Origin: Fomes fomentarius
Taxonomy: Eukaryota; Basidiomycota; Agaricomycetes; Polyporales; Polyporaceae
Reading direction: 5' to 3'
DNA length: 64,000 nt
NCBI GenBank assembly: GCA_022606135.1
Contig: JABYQN010000010.1
Coordinates: 1,860,001 to 1,924,000, forward strand
Shown in pieces: positions 25,265 through 37,200 of the stretch. The stretch's first letter is position 1; every line of letters starts with the position of its first letter. The notes under the pieces are model-generated. The model was not told where the DNA came from. It was given only the letters and a program-made list of their open reading frames with translations, and searched no databases. The position numbers and the translations under genes were made by a program.

Positions 25265-26127
25265 ATGGCCTCGTTCCCTGACTACTACAAGCTCCTCGGT
25301 GTCCCGCAGAATGCGTCCATAGAGGAGATCAGGAGTGCGTACAAGAAGGAGTCAATGAAGTGAGCTAAACGTATTCTCTCGAAACTTATGTCCTGATTCG
25401 GGTACAAATAGGACACATCCCGATCGGTTGGCCAATGCAACGCCAGCGGAGAAGAAGGTTGCCACAGAAAAGTTCCAGGTATGTTGTACAATGTGAATGA
25501 CATGTCAAGGGTCTCAGATACTGGGCAGGCAGTGGCAGACGCGTATTATGTCTTGTCAGACTCGACCCGTCGCAAGGAGTACGACCTATTATACTCCACA
25601 AGGCGTCCACAAGAGAGGACAGCCCAACCCGATGCCTCCGCCAACTTTTTCTCCACATTCGCGAACATGTTCGGCAAGCAGGGAGGGTCTGGCGCGGAGT
25701 CTGCAACGGGCGCAACTGCCGCGGACCGACCGGACGCAGAACATGTGTTCGCGGATGTCTTTGAAGAGGTGCGTTGATTATCACATCTCGACAGTGCTTT
25801 GGTACTGAATTCGGGGCAGTTGCTCCGCCCTGAAGTTGAACGGCATGCCCCATGGTGGGCATGGTTTGGCGCCATCTGCGGTGCAGGCATCGGTTTTATC
25901 ATAGCGAACATTCCCGGACTCATGGTAGGACTATATGCTGGCAACCGTCTGGGTGCAATCCGCGACGCCAAAGGCAAGAGTGTCGCGGCCGTCTTCTCCC
26001 AACTCGGAGGCAATCAGAAGGCAGAGGTAGGTTTGTGCCATCTCGTCGGCAATTGTTCATTGAACCGGCCTCGTCTCAACAGATTTTGCGGGCACTCGCA
26101 GCCAAGGTACTCGGAGCTACCTTGTGA
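25265..26127 (+). CDS. J-domain (DnaJ/Hsp40) protein with hydrophobic C-terminal segment
   Basis: Co-chaperone expected to stimulate Hsp70 ATPase. The J domain begins at residue 5 (DYYKLLGVPQNASIEEIRSAYKK), with the essential HPD in THPDRLANATPAEKK, the intron falling just before it, and ADAYYVLSDSTRRKEYD as helices III-IV. There is no G/F-rich region or zinc finger, so it is a class C J protein. The C-terminal half has AWFGAICGAGIGFIIANIPG then GLMVGLYAGNRLGAIRDAKG, a glycine-rich hydrophobic segment that may insert in or dock on a membrane. Ends ILRALAAKVLGATL at the TGA 26125-26127. About 210 residues, four introns. The client and compartment cannot be read from sequence. Confidence 0.85.
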
Positions 26128-26595
26128 TTTCTTCCCCTTGACTGGAAAGGACCATTGTATGCTATTCGTTGTCGTGTAATTGGTTGTGTACTGTACTATC
26201 AGCTATGCGAGGACATACAGCAGATTTGAAAGTTGCGAGCTCAAGGTGGTCGCGTGCGCGCGGGTCCGCGTGAGGCGCCCGTATCGACGATCATAATGGG
26301 CCTCGGAGCGATTTTCCGCTGACCATCGATACTGCTTACCTTCACTCTCTGTTGCTCATACAACTCTCTTTCTATTGTACTCTGCGGATATTCGAGATGA
26401 TTGACACACGCGCACGTGGTGCCCAAACGATCTTGGGACAAGGTGTGTATAATTACCTCAAGAGTATCCGGACCGCGTTGACATAGTGCAACAGCGTCCG
26501 CGCGCCGGGCGAGTAGTGTACCTGCAGCTAGAAGGGTATTCGGTGCGTATCTACCACTACTCTAGTTCGTATTGAGAAAGGATTGACATTGTAGC
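26128..26595. other. Short intergenic region, possible upstream exons
   Basis: No firm gene. Two short open segments (about 26398-26446 and 26490-26541) with GT-AG-like flanks could be 5' exons of the next gene, but nothing confirms them. Confidence 0.3.
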
Positions 26596-28089
26596 ATGGC
26601 GCATGTCACTCTAGACTGCGTTCTAATTACTCCGCGGAAACGAAGTAAGCATGTTCATTGTTGCTATTGTCATGCAACTTAAAGCCGCTGACAACTTTAA
26701 CTTGTCTGGCAGATCGAACGAGCATGAATGGACAGTATTTGCCAAACAGAGAATCCGAAGAATCGCGCAGCGGTGTGTCTTATGTATTCTTCTTCACTTT
26801 GATCCAGACGCTTACACTGGTCCCCTCAAGCTCGCACGCGCAGAGATGCTAAGAGACGTGTAACTCGATCTCAAACGCGTTCCGACAACACTACTCCTTC
26901 CTCTCTTAGTATGAGTTCTCGAGGCCCGAGGCGTGTTGTAAACCCGACCCATGGATCAAGCCGTACCAAAAGCGAGGAACCTCAAACACGACCTTCCGTG
27001 AAACCGTCTCGGCGTGCATCCGAACGCATATCTACGCTCGGCAAGCCCGCCTCTGTCGCGACCTCCCGGGTATCCGGCGCACCCTCCGGATCTGCGCGAA
27101 GACTTCGAGCCAGAGACAAGGGCAAGGTTCGGGCTCTGCCCGAGCACTCCGAGATCATGACGCCGGTCTCGGTGGATGACTCCTGGGATATCAGTTCGTC
27201 GGTGAGCGGGACGCAGAGACACGCGAAACGACGAAGGCTGCTCCAACCACGTTTGTCGCTATCTATCGTTGAAATGGACGACGCGACGCAAGACGAGGAC
27301 GACAATAGTCTAAAGACAGCTGTGGAGGAGGAGTTCCACATGCTTGAAGGTCCGGACTCTCTTCCCTGGATTCCGGTCGACCCAAATTCGCAAAACTCCG
27401 AGTACGTCCCGCCGGGCCTCAGTGCGCTGATAGAGGGTGTGTCATTCCGTGCTTCCCTATCTATTCGTATGTCGAGAGTCATCTCACTGATGACTTTCTA
27501 TCGCAGACATGAAACGCGCGTTGGTCGTGCAAATGTCGGCGCGGGAGAAAGCCGAGTCTATGTATGCAGAGGAACAAGAGCGGCGGCTCGCGCTGGCGCA
27601 GGAGGCCGCACGACTGGCCGCGGCGAACCGCGCACTCGAAGCCGAGCGGTCCGTATGGACGGCCGCTGCAGCGGAGAGCCTTGCGTCCTCGCTCGAGAAC
27701 GCTATTGTGTCGGACATAACGCGGCGGCTTACCGCTGAGATCTTTGCGAACCCTGACAGGCTCCAAGGCTCCTCGTCCCCGTCCCCTTCCTCGTCGAACG
27801 ACCAGCATGAGTATTACCACCCCAAAACCACTGCTAGCGCCTTCCTGAGGTCCCAGCCGACATTTCCCTCCATGCAAGCTGTGTCTGTGTCTGGGTTGAG
27901 ACATATGACCGCTCCGGTGGACGCGGCAGAGGTCGAGATGTCGGATGCGAGCCACCGTGTGGGTGCAGGCGCAGAAGGTTCAGCCCCCCCATTCTAGGCT
28001 GGAGAACGGAACGTATTGCGTTGGCTGGAATGGATCCTAGCCTCGGCGTGCCGCAGGCCCAAGACGGCACGATACCCATGGAGGCATAG
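26596..28089 (+). CDS. Basic, coiled-coil, probably nuclear protein of unknown function
   Basis: Not recognised. The conservative start is ATG 26911 (MSSRGPRRVVNPTHGSS). However, an exon from ATG 26596, spliced over introns starting gtaagc and gtgtgt, enters the same frame with a basic stretch (RTRRDAKRRVTRSQTRSD), so 26596 is preferred. The protein is rich in Arg/Ser, has a KRRR nuclear-type signal near 27230, an acidic patch (DDATQDEDD), and after an intron at about 27436-27506 an alanine-rich coiled coil (QEAARLAAANRALEAE). The frame stops at 27997 right after a run of seven C. One extra base would continue it to a stop at 28087-28089 with RIALAGMDPSLGVPQ. Function unknown. Confidence 0.55.
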
Positions 28090-29138
28090 TGGCGCATCTT
28101 CATATCCTCCAGCACGATGGCGTCCGTTGGCATGAATGAATGGGACAGTACATACCCTCCTCACGTCTCAGCATCTCTTAGTTCTCGGTTCCACTTCTTG
28201 GAAGATTTGTCAGCAATCCACATCAAGCACAGACATCCTGGGAAAAACACGCCGTCGGTGAGTGTGAGATTGGACTTCCAGGCCGCTGGCGACTATTCTC
28301 CCCAAGTGACTGTGCGAAGCGCAGGAAGCTGATCCTCGTGATGTCCTTCTAGCGTGAATCATGCTTGGGAACGTGCGCGAACCTTGTGAGATGTGACGAC
28401 AGCGGCACCCCCGCGCCTCGGCGACCGTCTGGCCACAGGCCCGTGGGCAGGGGCTGGCGGCGAATACATATAAGATTACAGTTTGGAAACGAGATGGATT
28501 GGAGGGGCGTGAAGCCGATGTCTCAGTTGACGTACAAGGGCGGGGGGTGTGAGCAGCCCGATGTTCGAAGACGTTCCGGCGACGAACGGTTGATTGCATC
28601 TGACAGGGACGAGACGTTCTAATGGTAGTACATTGTGCTTGGATTAGTCTGCTTCTGCTAATCTGTTCGCTCGCCGCTCGAGAGCGATAGCGTGGGCGTG
28701 TAGGTTGTACGTATGTAATAGACGGGACGTGATACGACGGGATGGATGGATGATTACAGGGTGTGATATCAATCACTTCGAGGGATATGATTAATCATAT
28801 GGACGGGTCCAATGCAACCAAATCGGAGGAAGACCATGCACACGCGAAAGGGACAAAAAGAGTTCAAAGGACTCGAGTCCGGGATGCTACATACCGAACC
28901 AATGACGATACGCGCGTTGGTTACCAAGAGGGACGAGGACAAGACGAGTTAAGTATACAGTGGTGACCAATGGATATAGCAACTTCTGAGCTTTGTAAGA
29001 TATTGTATAGGGTTGCATGAGGATGGGATAGAAAACATATGGTAGCTGTTGTGTTATGTCGATGCCGAGATGCGATGGGATGTATACATGGTTGGAGCCA
29101 AAACTGGAAGAGAGATATACCGGGACAACTACCACCAC
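28090..29138. other. Convergent intergenic region
   Basis: About 1 kb between two convergent hypothetical genes. Open frames on both strands show no motif or splice support. I see nothing else in it. Confidence 0.45.
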
Positions 29139-30518
29139 TCAGCTCCAGAGCTCGCCGGCGTGGGACTCGTCGAGGGTGGTCAGCTCCTCTGAGAGACGGA
29201 GGGCTTCGTAGTCGTTGATGCCTGCGGCACCATTTGCCATGGCGAGAGTCAAAGCTGCGATCGCCTTTTCAGAGCGCGAGGCGGTGGATGGGAGACAGGC
29301 CGGGGGTGGTGGCGGAGAGCCGAGTACGACCGTGGTGCATGAAGTCGACGCACTTATCGCCGGCTCGCCGGTCTGAATCGAGAGAGACAGCGAAACCAGC
29401 GACGAGTTTGTGGAGGCCGAGTACGTGTGTGATAATGCGGGTGTGCGAAACACGCCCGATGAGGACAGGTCCGTGTCCTTGTCTGCTTGGTCCTCATTAT
29501 CGGACGAATAGGTCGACGTGCCGGAAGAGCGGTCTATGGGAGAGGTACTGCGATTGCTCCCACCGAGGCTGACGAATGGGGGCGAGTGCAGGTTCATTTC
29601 AGGATGGTCCACCTCCATTACACTCAGCGAGAGTGTCCGTTTCTTGTGTGCGGGGCTACGAGTGACTGTAGGCAGCAAACAGGTCTCTCCAACTATGAAG
29701 AGATCGTCATCGTCGTCCTCCGACTGCTCCGCAACTGTCGCTGCGGCGTGCGGGGTATTATAGTAAGACGTGGGACGCCGACCAGTGGTTCGGGCCTGAT
29801 GTTGGTGCACGTCAAGTGAATGGGAAGGGGGAGACCCCAGGGTCTGCCTGTCCAGACGTGGGGACTTGAAGCGTGAAGAGCGCTCCCAGTCGCGCATGCG
29901 GCGTACTAGGCCTTCTCCGCTCTCCTCCACACTTCGGTGAAGGTCGCTTAGGGCGCTTGCGCGCAAACGGCGCGCTTCCTCTAGGGAGATGCGTTCGGCC
30001 GAGTGAGGCGAAGCATCTCGAGACCGACGGGCGCGCATATATCTGAAACCCGGGCGCGAATGGCGGCGCTGCTGGGGTTTCTGCGAGAAGAACTGGAACG
30101 CCGCTGAAGAGCATGGGAGGCGGGATGAGGATGGGAGGCCGAACGAGGGTGTTTGCTCCACGGGAAAGGCAGGATCGGAAGACGGGAAGCCATAGCCGGA
30201 TCCATCGTCAGAGGAATCCTCAGTCTGTGTTGGGCGAGGACGGCACTCCTTGAGTATGCAGAAGACGCGTAGGAGAAGGGCATCCGGACGTACGTTGGAA
30301 TCTCTGCGGGCACGCTTGCCTCTTCTCCACTGGTCTACATCCCACTTCTCCGCAGGCTGGCCGAGGGCGAGTTCCTTGTAGGACGGGCTCCGGATAGAGC
30401 TGGGACGAGAGCGTTTGGCAGATACGCGCCATTTGACGTCGTCTGTGTTCCGGCGGGGAATGGGAGATGAAGCGGAGTGAGATCGGCGACGATGGGCGAG
30501 CTGGTTAGGCGACAACAT
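29139..30518 (-). CDS. Intronless disordered protein of unknown function
   Basis: A single open frame of 459 codons from ATG 30518 to TAG 29139, unusual here for lacking introns. The N-terminus is Ser/Arg-rich with an RR-type basic signal (GKRARRDSNVR near 30300). A Ser/Pro-rich middle contains an acidic DDDDD run and LSLSVMEVD, and the end is more ordered (EKAIAALTLAMANGAAGIND, then YEALRLSEEL). The last block looks like a conserved short helical motif. LSLSVMEVD and KKRT recall the LSLSIVEMD found in the neighbour at 26596-28089, so the two convergent genes may be distant paralogues. That is inference from one short match. Confidence 0.7.
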   Translation of the reverse strand: MLSPNQLAHRRRSHSASSPIPRRNTDDVKWRVSAKRSRPSSIRSPSYKELALGQPAEKWDVDQWRRGKRARRDSNVRPDALLLRVFCILKECRPRPTQTEDSSDDGSGYGFPSSDPAFPVEQTPSFGLPSSSRLPCSSAAFQFFSQKPQQRRHSRPGFRYMRARRSRDASPHSAERISLEEARRLRASALSDLHRSVEESGEGLVRRMRDWERSSRFKSPRLDRQTLGSPPSHSLDVHQHQARTTGRRPTSYYNTPHAAATVAEQSEDDDDDLFIVGETCLLPTVTRSPAHKKRTLSLSVMEVDHPEMNLHSPPFVSLGGSNRSTSPIDRSSGTSTYSSDNEDQADKDTDLSSSGVFRTPALSHTYSASTNSSLVSLSLSIQTGEPAISASTSCTTVVLGSPPPPPACLPSTASRSEKAIAALTLAMANGAAGINDYEALRLSEELTTLDESHAGELWS

Positions 30519-31770
30519 CGACTTGAACAGCGCGATTTCAGACTATGTGTCGACAGTGCGCGTAGGCTGCGAGGAGATACCGCCAGCGCGTGCGGGGGGC
30601 TGGTGATGGAGATGAAGGGAGGAGACAAGCACCGGGCGGGAGCGACACAGTGCTAGTTGAACGGTACCCTCCACTCTCCTTCTATACATATGGTTTATGT
30701 ACTTCGGCGCCTCCCGGCCCATTTCCTTTTCGGGCGTCCCAGCATCGTCATTGCTGGGTACACCCCACCTCGCTCAAACCAGCGCGTTCTCTCGCGGCCG
30801 TCGCGCCCCAATCACGCCCTGCGCGCCTTGACTCGTACGGTCTCAAATACACGTATTCATGACTGTCCTAGTACATCGGGTCCGACATCGTCAATGGCAG
30901 ATTTTCCGGCTGTACCGCCAGTCGGGCGCACGGCCCTACGGATGCCAGCAAGTCCATGAGTCGCGAAGGAGAACCTCACAGGAAGAATCACAGTCAGCTC
31001 TTCGGGCCGAGATTCTGTGCCCAGCACATATCTAAAAGCTTGAGTACCTTCTCGACTATTTCGAGCGCAACTGGCCAGTCTATCTGCGCTCTTCTCCACG
31101 ATTGTGCCCAAATGACGCCGCACGAGAACGGCGACGGGCTCCGCTGAGATATCATCTCCGGGGCTTTACACTCTCCATTGTCCCACTGCCCTCCACCGCC
31201 TGCCAGGCCAGACATCTCGCTCGAGCTAACCTCGACATGCATAAGACCCGGCCGTACGTGATGCCGCTAGGGCTCATGGGGCATCCCGGTACATGACGCG
31301 CGTCATGGAATCCGGGGCTTCCAACTCAACAACAGAGGTGCGCGCTCCCAATCCGGGGCAGAACCAAGCTAATACTCCAGCTAGAGTCATACGCATCAGC
31401 AGCCGTGACCGCCTACCAGCCCAGTGACTCTTAAGACTTTCTCCTTGCGCGTGCATCTCTGCCAGTGCCATCCTTGTACACCATTCAAGCGTTCGACACT
31501 TGCATTCATCGACGCTCATCGTCCGTATGACACCCCCGCCCCCATTACCCAGTCTTTTGCCGACCCCGCACGGATCGACGTTGGTCCGAGCTTTAGCCCG
31601 CGTTCGCGTGGGCCTCGTAGGGCGGCGCCGGGCGATCGTCGGTTGAGCCCCGCTTGCACGTATGCTTTGGATACATAAACCGCCCGAGAGCTCTCTACGA
31701 GCTCCCGACCATCTAGCGTCAAGACCTGCTGCTGCTGTCAGAGCGCACAAGAACCACTGCAGACCTGACC
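30519..31770. other. Divergent intergenic region upstream of the GH131 gene
   Basis: About 1.25 kb with no supported gene. The longest minus-strand frame (31274-31750) has no motif. An AT-rich atacataa near 31670, 100 bp before the GH131 ATG, is a possible TATA-like element. Confidence 0.4.
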
Positions 31771-33432
31771 ATGAAGGGTTTCGCGACGCTCCTGATCTCC
31801 GTGACTGCTGCCTCGGCTGCGGTCGTTTGGGATGGCAGGTTCAATGACTATACGTAAGTCTGTACGACAATTCCTATGTAGGTGACTGCGGTTCAGGGCA
31901 CTCACGCGCCCCGCCAAACAAAAAGTCTGGCTGGATGCCGGGCTCTGGGACGTACTTTGTGGGCAGATTTGGGTCCCATCAGCCTCCGAGAGTCCGAGTT
32001 GCGGAGATTCATGGGTTATGTATGGATTAGGAGCTCGTGGGTTTCACTCCGATTCCGACGCAGCCGTCTCCTGTGTCCTGTGTATCATATCTAGGTATGC
32101 CGTTTGCAATGAGCGCGACGCTGACCGTCGGTCTTACTGCAGGACTGCCGCCGATTTCGACATATGGAGTTGGAGCAACCAAGTTGGCACGTACCAGACG
32201 TACATCTACGTAAGTCCAATTGGCTCGGCCGTCCTCCCTGTATCCGTGACACAACTATTGCTGACTGTAACGTTCACGCCCTTTTGCGACAGGGCAACCT
32301 ACATGTATGTGCGCTTTGTAGGTACAAGTGACGTAGCGCTGACTCGAATATGTCAATCTCAGGGCGAGACAGCGTCCTCGTGGCTCGAGCTGGGCAGCCA
32401 GTTCAAGAACCCCGCCAGTACGTATCGCAATGCAGAGTGCCCTCCGTGGTGCCCATGGGTGCACGCTGTTGGAGCTGACGCGAGTGTGTATACAACAGCG
32501 ACGACTCAGAAGCAGGGTGTCAAGGTCAAAATCAACGCAGAGTCGACGTGGAACGGCGGGCCGATGCTGAGGACGGAGCTGATCCCACAAACGTCGAGCT
32601 CCCTCTCCGGCCACCTCTTCTTTCACGTCTCGCTGCAGATTCCCACCGTCAACGCGCCAGGTTTGCGTCCCTGCTTGCTGATGACTTTGGCGTGACATCG
32701 TCATAGCTTCGCTGACGCCCGGTCCTTTTGCATTTGGCAGATCCGGCGTACGAACATCAGGTATGGCAGAGGTCCAATGGGGCAAAGGGGCCCAGAAATG
32801 ACAACCGCGCGAGTTGGCTGACACCGAAATGCCGTGTAGATTGTGTTCTGGGAAGGCCATTTCGCTGACATCAAGTACGGACAGCTGAGTGGTAAGTCAC
32901 CGCAGCCACGTCCGCCTGATACGGTTCCGTTCCTGCCGTCAACGTCGTCATTCATGTGAATGCAGGCCAGAACGGGGTGGGGGATACGCTGCAGGTTATC
33001 ACCGGGGGCAAGAGTATATGGTCCGTGCAGCCTGTGAAGGGTACCTGGGTGCGTTATATTCATACGCGTCTCCGTTCTCACGCAAGTTGACCCGTGGGCG
33101 GGCGGGGTGCTCCATTATTCGTAGTACAACTTCATCTTGGAGACCGGCTCCCCTGGCGGCCTGTGGGTGTCGACCGGGAACAATGCGTTGCAGAAGGTGT
33201 ACTCGGGTTCGCTGAATGGGAACGGTGGCACGGACTGGCACATCGGTGAGTGCACTGACCAGGGTCTGGCTTTGAGTTCAAGGGGAGGAAGATCAGGTGG
33301 CTGAGAGGTGCATGCGACTATACAGGGGCGTTGAGGCTGCCGCTCAATGGGAACACGCAGCAGATCAACGAGACGGACATCTACTACAGCGGTATCTACG
33401 TCGAGGACTCTGGGCCGACCACGCAGCCGTGA
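31771..33432 (+). CDS. Secreted GH131 beta-glucanase
   Basis: Glycoside hydrolase family 131, a fungal family acting on beta-1,3/1,6- and beta-1,4-glucans. From ATG 31771 a signal peptide (MKGFATLLISVTAASA) leads straight into VVWDGRFNDYT. After introns come TAADFDIWSWSNQVGTYQ, WNGGPMLRTELIPQT (a family block containing candidate catalytic acids), EHQIVFWEGHFADIKYG, TWYNFILETGSPGG and GTDWHIGALRLP, ending INETDIYYSGIYVEDSG. This order matches GH131 proteins such as those of Podospora and Coprinopsis. Around nine introns, all GT-AG, one exon only 12 nt (GGCAACCTACAT near 32293). No carbohydrate-binding module is attached. The next gene is a GH3 beta-glucosidase in the same direction, which could finish hydrolysis of the released oligosaccharides. 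Confidence 0.88.
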
Positions 33433-34235
33433 GAGGCTGGCTGACAAGGAAGGTGAAGCATGAAGGAAGCTAGGTTGTTGCCCCTGGATTCGAATTTAGG
33501 AACTGTACATGTGTTGGTGTGAACTATGGATGGCTAGGTGTTATGTCAATGGATATTCGTCGTGTATACTACATATGCTGAACGATGCCGCTACATAGAG
33601 TTGTCGCGTATATCCGGACGGTCCGGCTCCCGTGCAAAGCCAAGCGATTTGTCCAGGGTCGCCAAGGATGATGGGGTTCGAGTTGCCGGCGGCCGCAGGT
33701 TTTGAGAGGTTTTGTGGAGCAGTGGCAAACGAGTTGAGTAGCGTCGCGGACTGCGAAATGGATGAGCGTTGTGGACCGGCGTTTAAATGGCCGGGACGAC
33801 TAGCGCAGGTCGCGTGGGTCTTGCAGTTCTGTTGGGTTGGGAATGGCTTCCAGGACGACTTTTTGGCGTTGCGGTCGCGATGGACTCGTTCGTCCGGGAT
33901 TCAGCGGGCGCCCCGACGGGAGGATGGTAAGTCACGTTGCTCGCCGCCCAAGACCCGGGAGATGGACAAGGAAGGCCGGCGGACCACATGCTACCCCGTC
34001 ACGTCCTCCGTCCAGACTGAGAGAAGGCCGACAGCGAGCCTGCTTCGGTTGTGATGGCTGCAGCTGATAGGCCATGGCTTGGACCTGCCCGATCTGCCTG
34101 TCTTCCAGGTCCCTTGCCCGCCCTTCGTGTGACTGACCTAGCCGCGGTCGTGTATATTTATTCAGTACGCCCAGCGTGTAACTCTCCCTTAAAGGCGTCG
34201 TTGACCTCTCCCGCCTTCGAGTTTGAGTCGCTGCT
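33433..34235. other. Intergenic region between GH131 and GH3 genes
   Basis: Holds the GH131 3' UTR and the GH3 promoter. The TATA-like tatattta at 34153-34160 is the only element I can point to; no gene is supported. Confidence 0.45.
34153..34160 (+). promoter_or_regulatory. TATA box of the GH3 beta-glucosidase gene
   Basis: tatattta lies 76 bp before the ATG at 34236, a fitting distance. TATA promoters are common in inducible cellulase-system genes. Confidence 0.5.
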
Positions 34236-37200
34236 ATGGCTCTCTCCGTTCTCGCTCCTGCTGTCGTCGCACTCGCGTATGCGCTCGCTCTCGGCAATGC
34301 CGCCGCCGCGTCCGACGCGTGCAGCACTGGCTCCGGGTGCGTATCAATATTTGTTCTATCAGTAAACGTCGATCCTAGTCGGAGGATTGTCCTTCGTTTA
34401 GCCTCAAGAGTGTTTGGTGACATTGACTTGACGCGTCGTCTACTACTAGGTCGAATCTCACGACGTGCTCGCCTGGATACAACTGTGTCGCTCTGAACGA
34501 CAGTGAGTCTCGTCACTTTCATGTGCACGCGAATCGCACCCATGCCTATGTTGTTCTGTGCCTGTAGCAAACACCTGTATCTTGGACACCACGCAATCCT
34601 CTCCTTCTACTGCTACCGGCACCGCCACTGTGCACACCGGAGTCGCCAATATCTCCCCATTGTGGCAGGCCGCCTGGGCCAAGGTCAGTCTTTCCTTCAT
34701 CTCAAGGATAGGCTAGCACGTACGGCAGGTACTTACCGCCTCTCCTAGGCCAAGCCAGTTGTTGCCAACCTTTCAAACGCTGACAAGGCCGCTCTTGGAA
34801 CTGGCATGTCCTCGGTTGGTCGTGTGACAGCAAAGAACAGAGGCTAAAATAGGTTACCTTCCAGGCCTCGGGCTCATCGGCGGTCCATGCATTGGCTCAA
34901 CCACTGCCGTTAAGGCCATCCCTGGCTTTCCTTCCAGTGGCTTCTGCTTGCAAGGTGCGCCCTCTCCTCAACTTCCAATCCAACGATGGAGAACCAAACT
35001 TGCTTGTGATTGCAGACAGCCCCGTCGGCGTACGCTTTGCGGACCACGTCTCCGTGTTTCCTGCGTGAGTGATTGTGCTCGGGCCCTCAGGCACTCGACG
35101 TTACGGCACTCTTCGTTCTGACACAGATTCTTCGACACAGCGGAATCAATGCGGCCGCCACGTACGTTCTGTATTCTGCCATTCTTGAATTCCTGACCCA
35201 CGGCTGAGCATGAAATTATGCGACAAATTTGCGCCCGGCAGTTGGAACCGCACCCTCATCCGCGCACGAGGTGAGGCGATGGGCGCGGAGTTCCGCGGGA
35301 AAGGCATACATGTCGCCCTCACGCCCATGATGTGAGCATATGGCACCGCGACGTCGACGAAGCTGGAACCATTTAGCTCATAGAAATGTAGGAACCTCAT
35401 GCGCGCACCTGCTGCCGGCAGAAATTGGGAAGGGTAAGGTTGCTCTGCTGAGAATGGAATCCGAACTCACGGACATCATAGAGCTGGCGGTGATCCATAC
35501 CTGACCGGCGAGGTCGCGTACGAGTTGATCACTGGTGTCCAGTCCCAGGGCGTCCAAGCGTGTGCGAAGCACTTCATCAACAAGTGAGCTAACCCCATGG
35601 GTAACTCATCACTACTCTGAACATCTCGGGTTTGCAACAGCGAGCAAGAGCACTTCCGCGAGAGCAGCTCGTCAACTGTCGATGACAGGTGCGTGGGAGT
35701 TCGAGCAGTTGAGTATATGCGTCTGATTACACCTTTACAGAACGGTACGTGACCGGAACATTCGTGCGTAATCGCATTTTGCTGATACTGAGATCATGGC
35801 AGCAACACGAGATTTATCTACACCCGGTAGGTATACTGATTGACGACCGTGACTATGCGCCTGACCTGACGCCATTTGGCAGTTCCTTCGCAGCGTGCAG
35901 GCGAATGTTGCGTCGATTATGTGCAGCTACAGTGGGTGCAGATCCATGAGAAATAAAGACAGTCGCCTCTGACCAGTTTTTGTCATTCGCAGACCAGAGT
36001 ATGTTGCTCTTTGTGGCAGTGTCTTGATAGAACACTGATGAGTCGAATCGTGAAGTAAACGGCACCTTCGCCTGCGAGAACGATAAGGCAATCAACGGCC
36101 TCCTGAAGGGCGAGCTCGGTTTCCAAGGATGTGAGTTCACATCATTATCGTCTGTACCTAGTCTATACTAACGTTCTATCCAGATGTCATGTCTGGTACG
36201 CTCGAAGCTCTATGACGGCTGGCCTTTTGTGTGGCTTCTCACAAGCGTATGCAGATTGGTATGCAACGCATTCCACTGTTCCTGCAGCGAATGGAGGCTT
36301 GGACGTGAGTGCACCCCTGCTTCGGTGTATGTACGTTACTGATTGATCTCTCCAATCATGTTCAATAGATGACGATGCCTGGCGACAAGTGGTTTGCGTC
36401 TTTCAGCTCGTACGTGCCTCCGATGAGGAAGTTGCTCCTCCGATACTGATTCGCATGCATGCAGGTACTTCGGTGACAACCTAGTCAACGCGGTCAAAAC
36501 CGGCGACGTCCCACAAGCTCGTATCGATGTGAGTGCTCAGGGTAAGGTATAGAGTGTGCAACTCCGTCTAACTCTGGGTTCGAGGACATGGCCACCCGTA
36601 TCCTGGCTGCATGGTACGTCCGCTGACCTGCATCCCTTCTCGCCATCCAAGGCGTAGTAACATTTCTTTCTTCTCCATTACAGGTACGCGCTCGGCCAAG
36701 ATGAGGGCTACCCCGCGCTCAACATCAACTCGTGGCTCCCACTGTTCGGGCAGCACGTCGACGTCCAGGGTGACCACGCAAGGTGTGCATCCCCCGCTCG
36801 CGTGCCCCTCTCTTCCACCCTTTCGTGCACGTCCCACTGATACTCTGGCAATCACCAGCCTGATCCGCACGATCGGCGCCGCGTCCGCGGTGCTGCTCAA
36901 GAACCAGGGCAGCGTCCTGCCCCTCAAGGCCCCGAAGACGATGGCGATCGTGGGCACGGGCGCTCGCTCGGCGCTGTTTGGCGCGAACGAATGTCTGGAC
37001 CATAGCTGCAACGACGGCGTGCTCGCTGTTGGGTGGGGCAGTGGGTGCGTGAATCTAGCTCTTTCCTATCTGCGGATTTCGGAAATCTGAGTGCTGTTTG
37101 GTTGGCCAGGACGGCGACGTTCCCGTACCTTGTCGCGGTGAGTAATTAGGTCTGAAAGTTTGAAAAGACCATCATTAGAAGTCCCTGACGCGTCTCGATC

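Noticed and set aside
28210..28776. Minus-strand open frame of 188 codons between convergent genes
   Set aside because: No domain, no splice support, and Arg/Ser/Thr composition typical of chance frames in GC-rich DNA.
29139..30518. Retrogene (processed copy) because it lacks introns
   Set aside because: No poly-A trace or flanking duplication is visible, and no intron-bearing parent is in the window.
35689..35802. One long intron in GH3 instead of two introns with a 4-nt exon
   Set aside because: Joining 35688 to 35803 directly gives the wrong frame and loses the EIYLHPFLRS motif.
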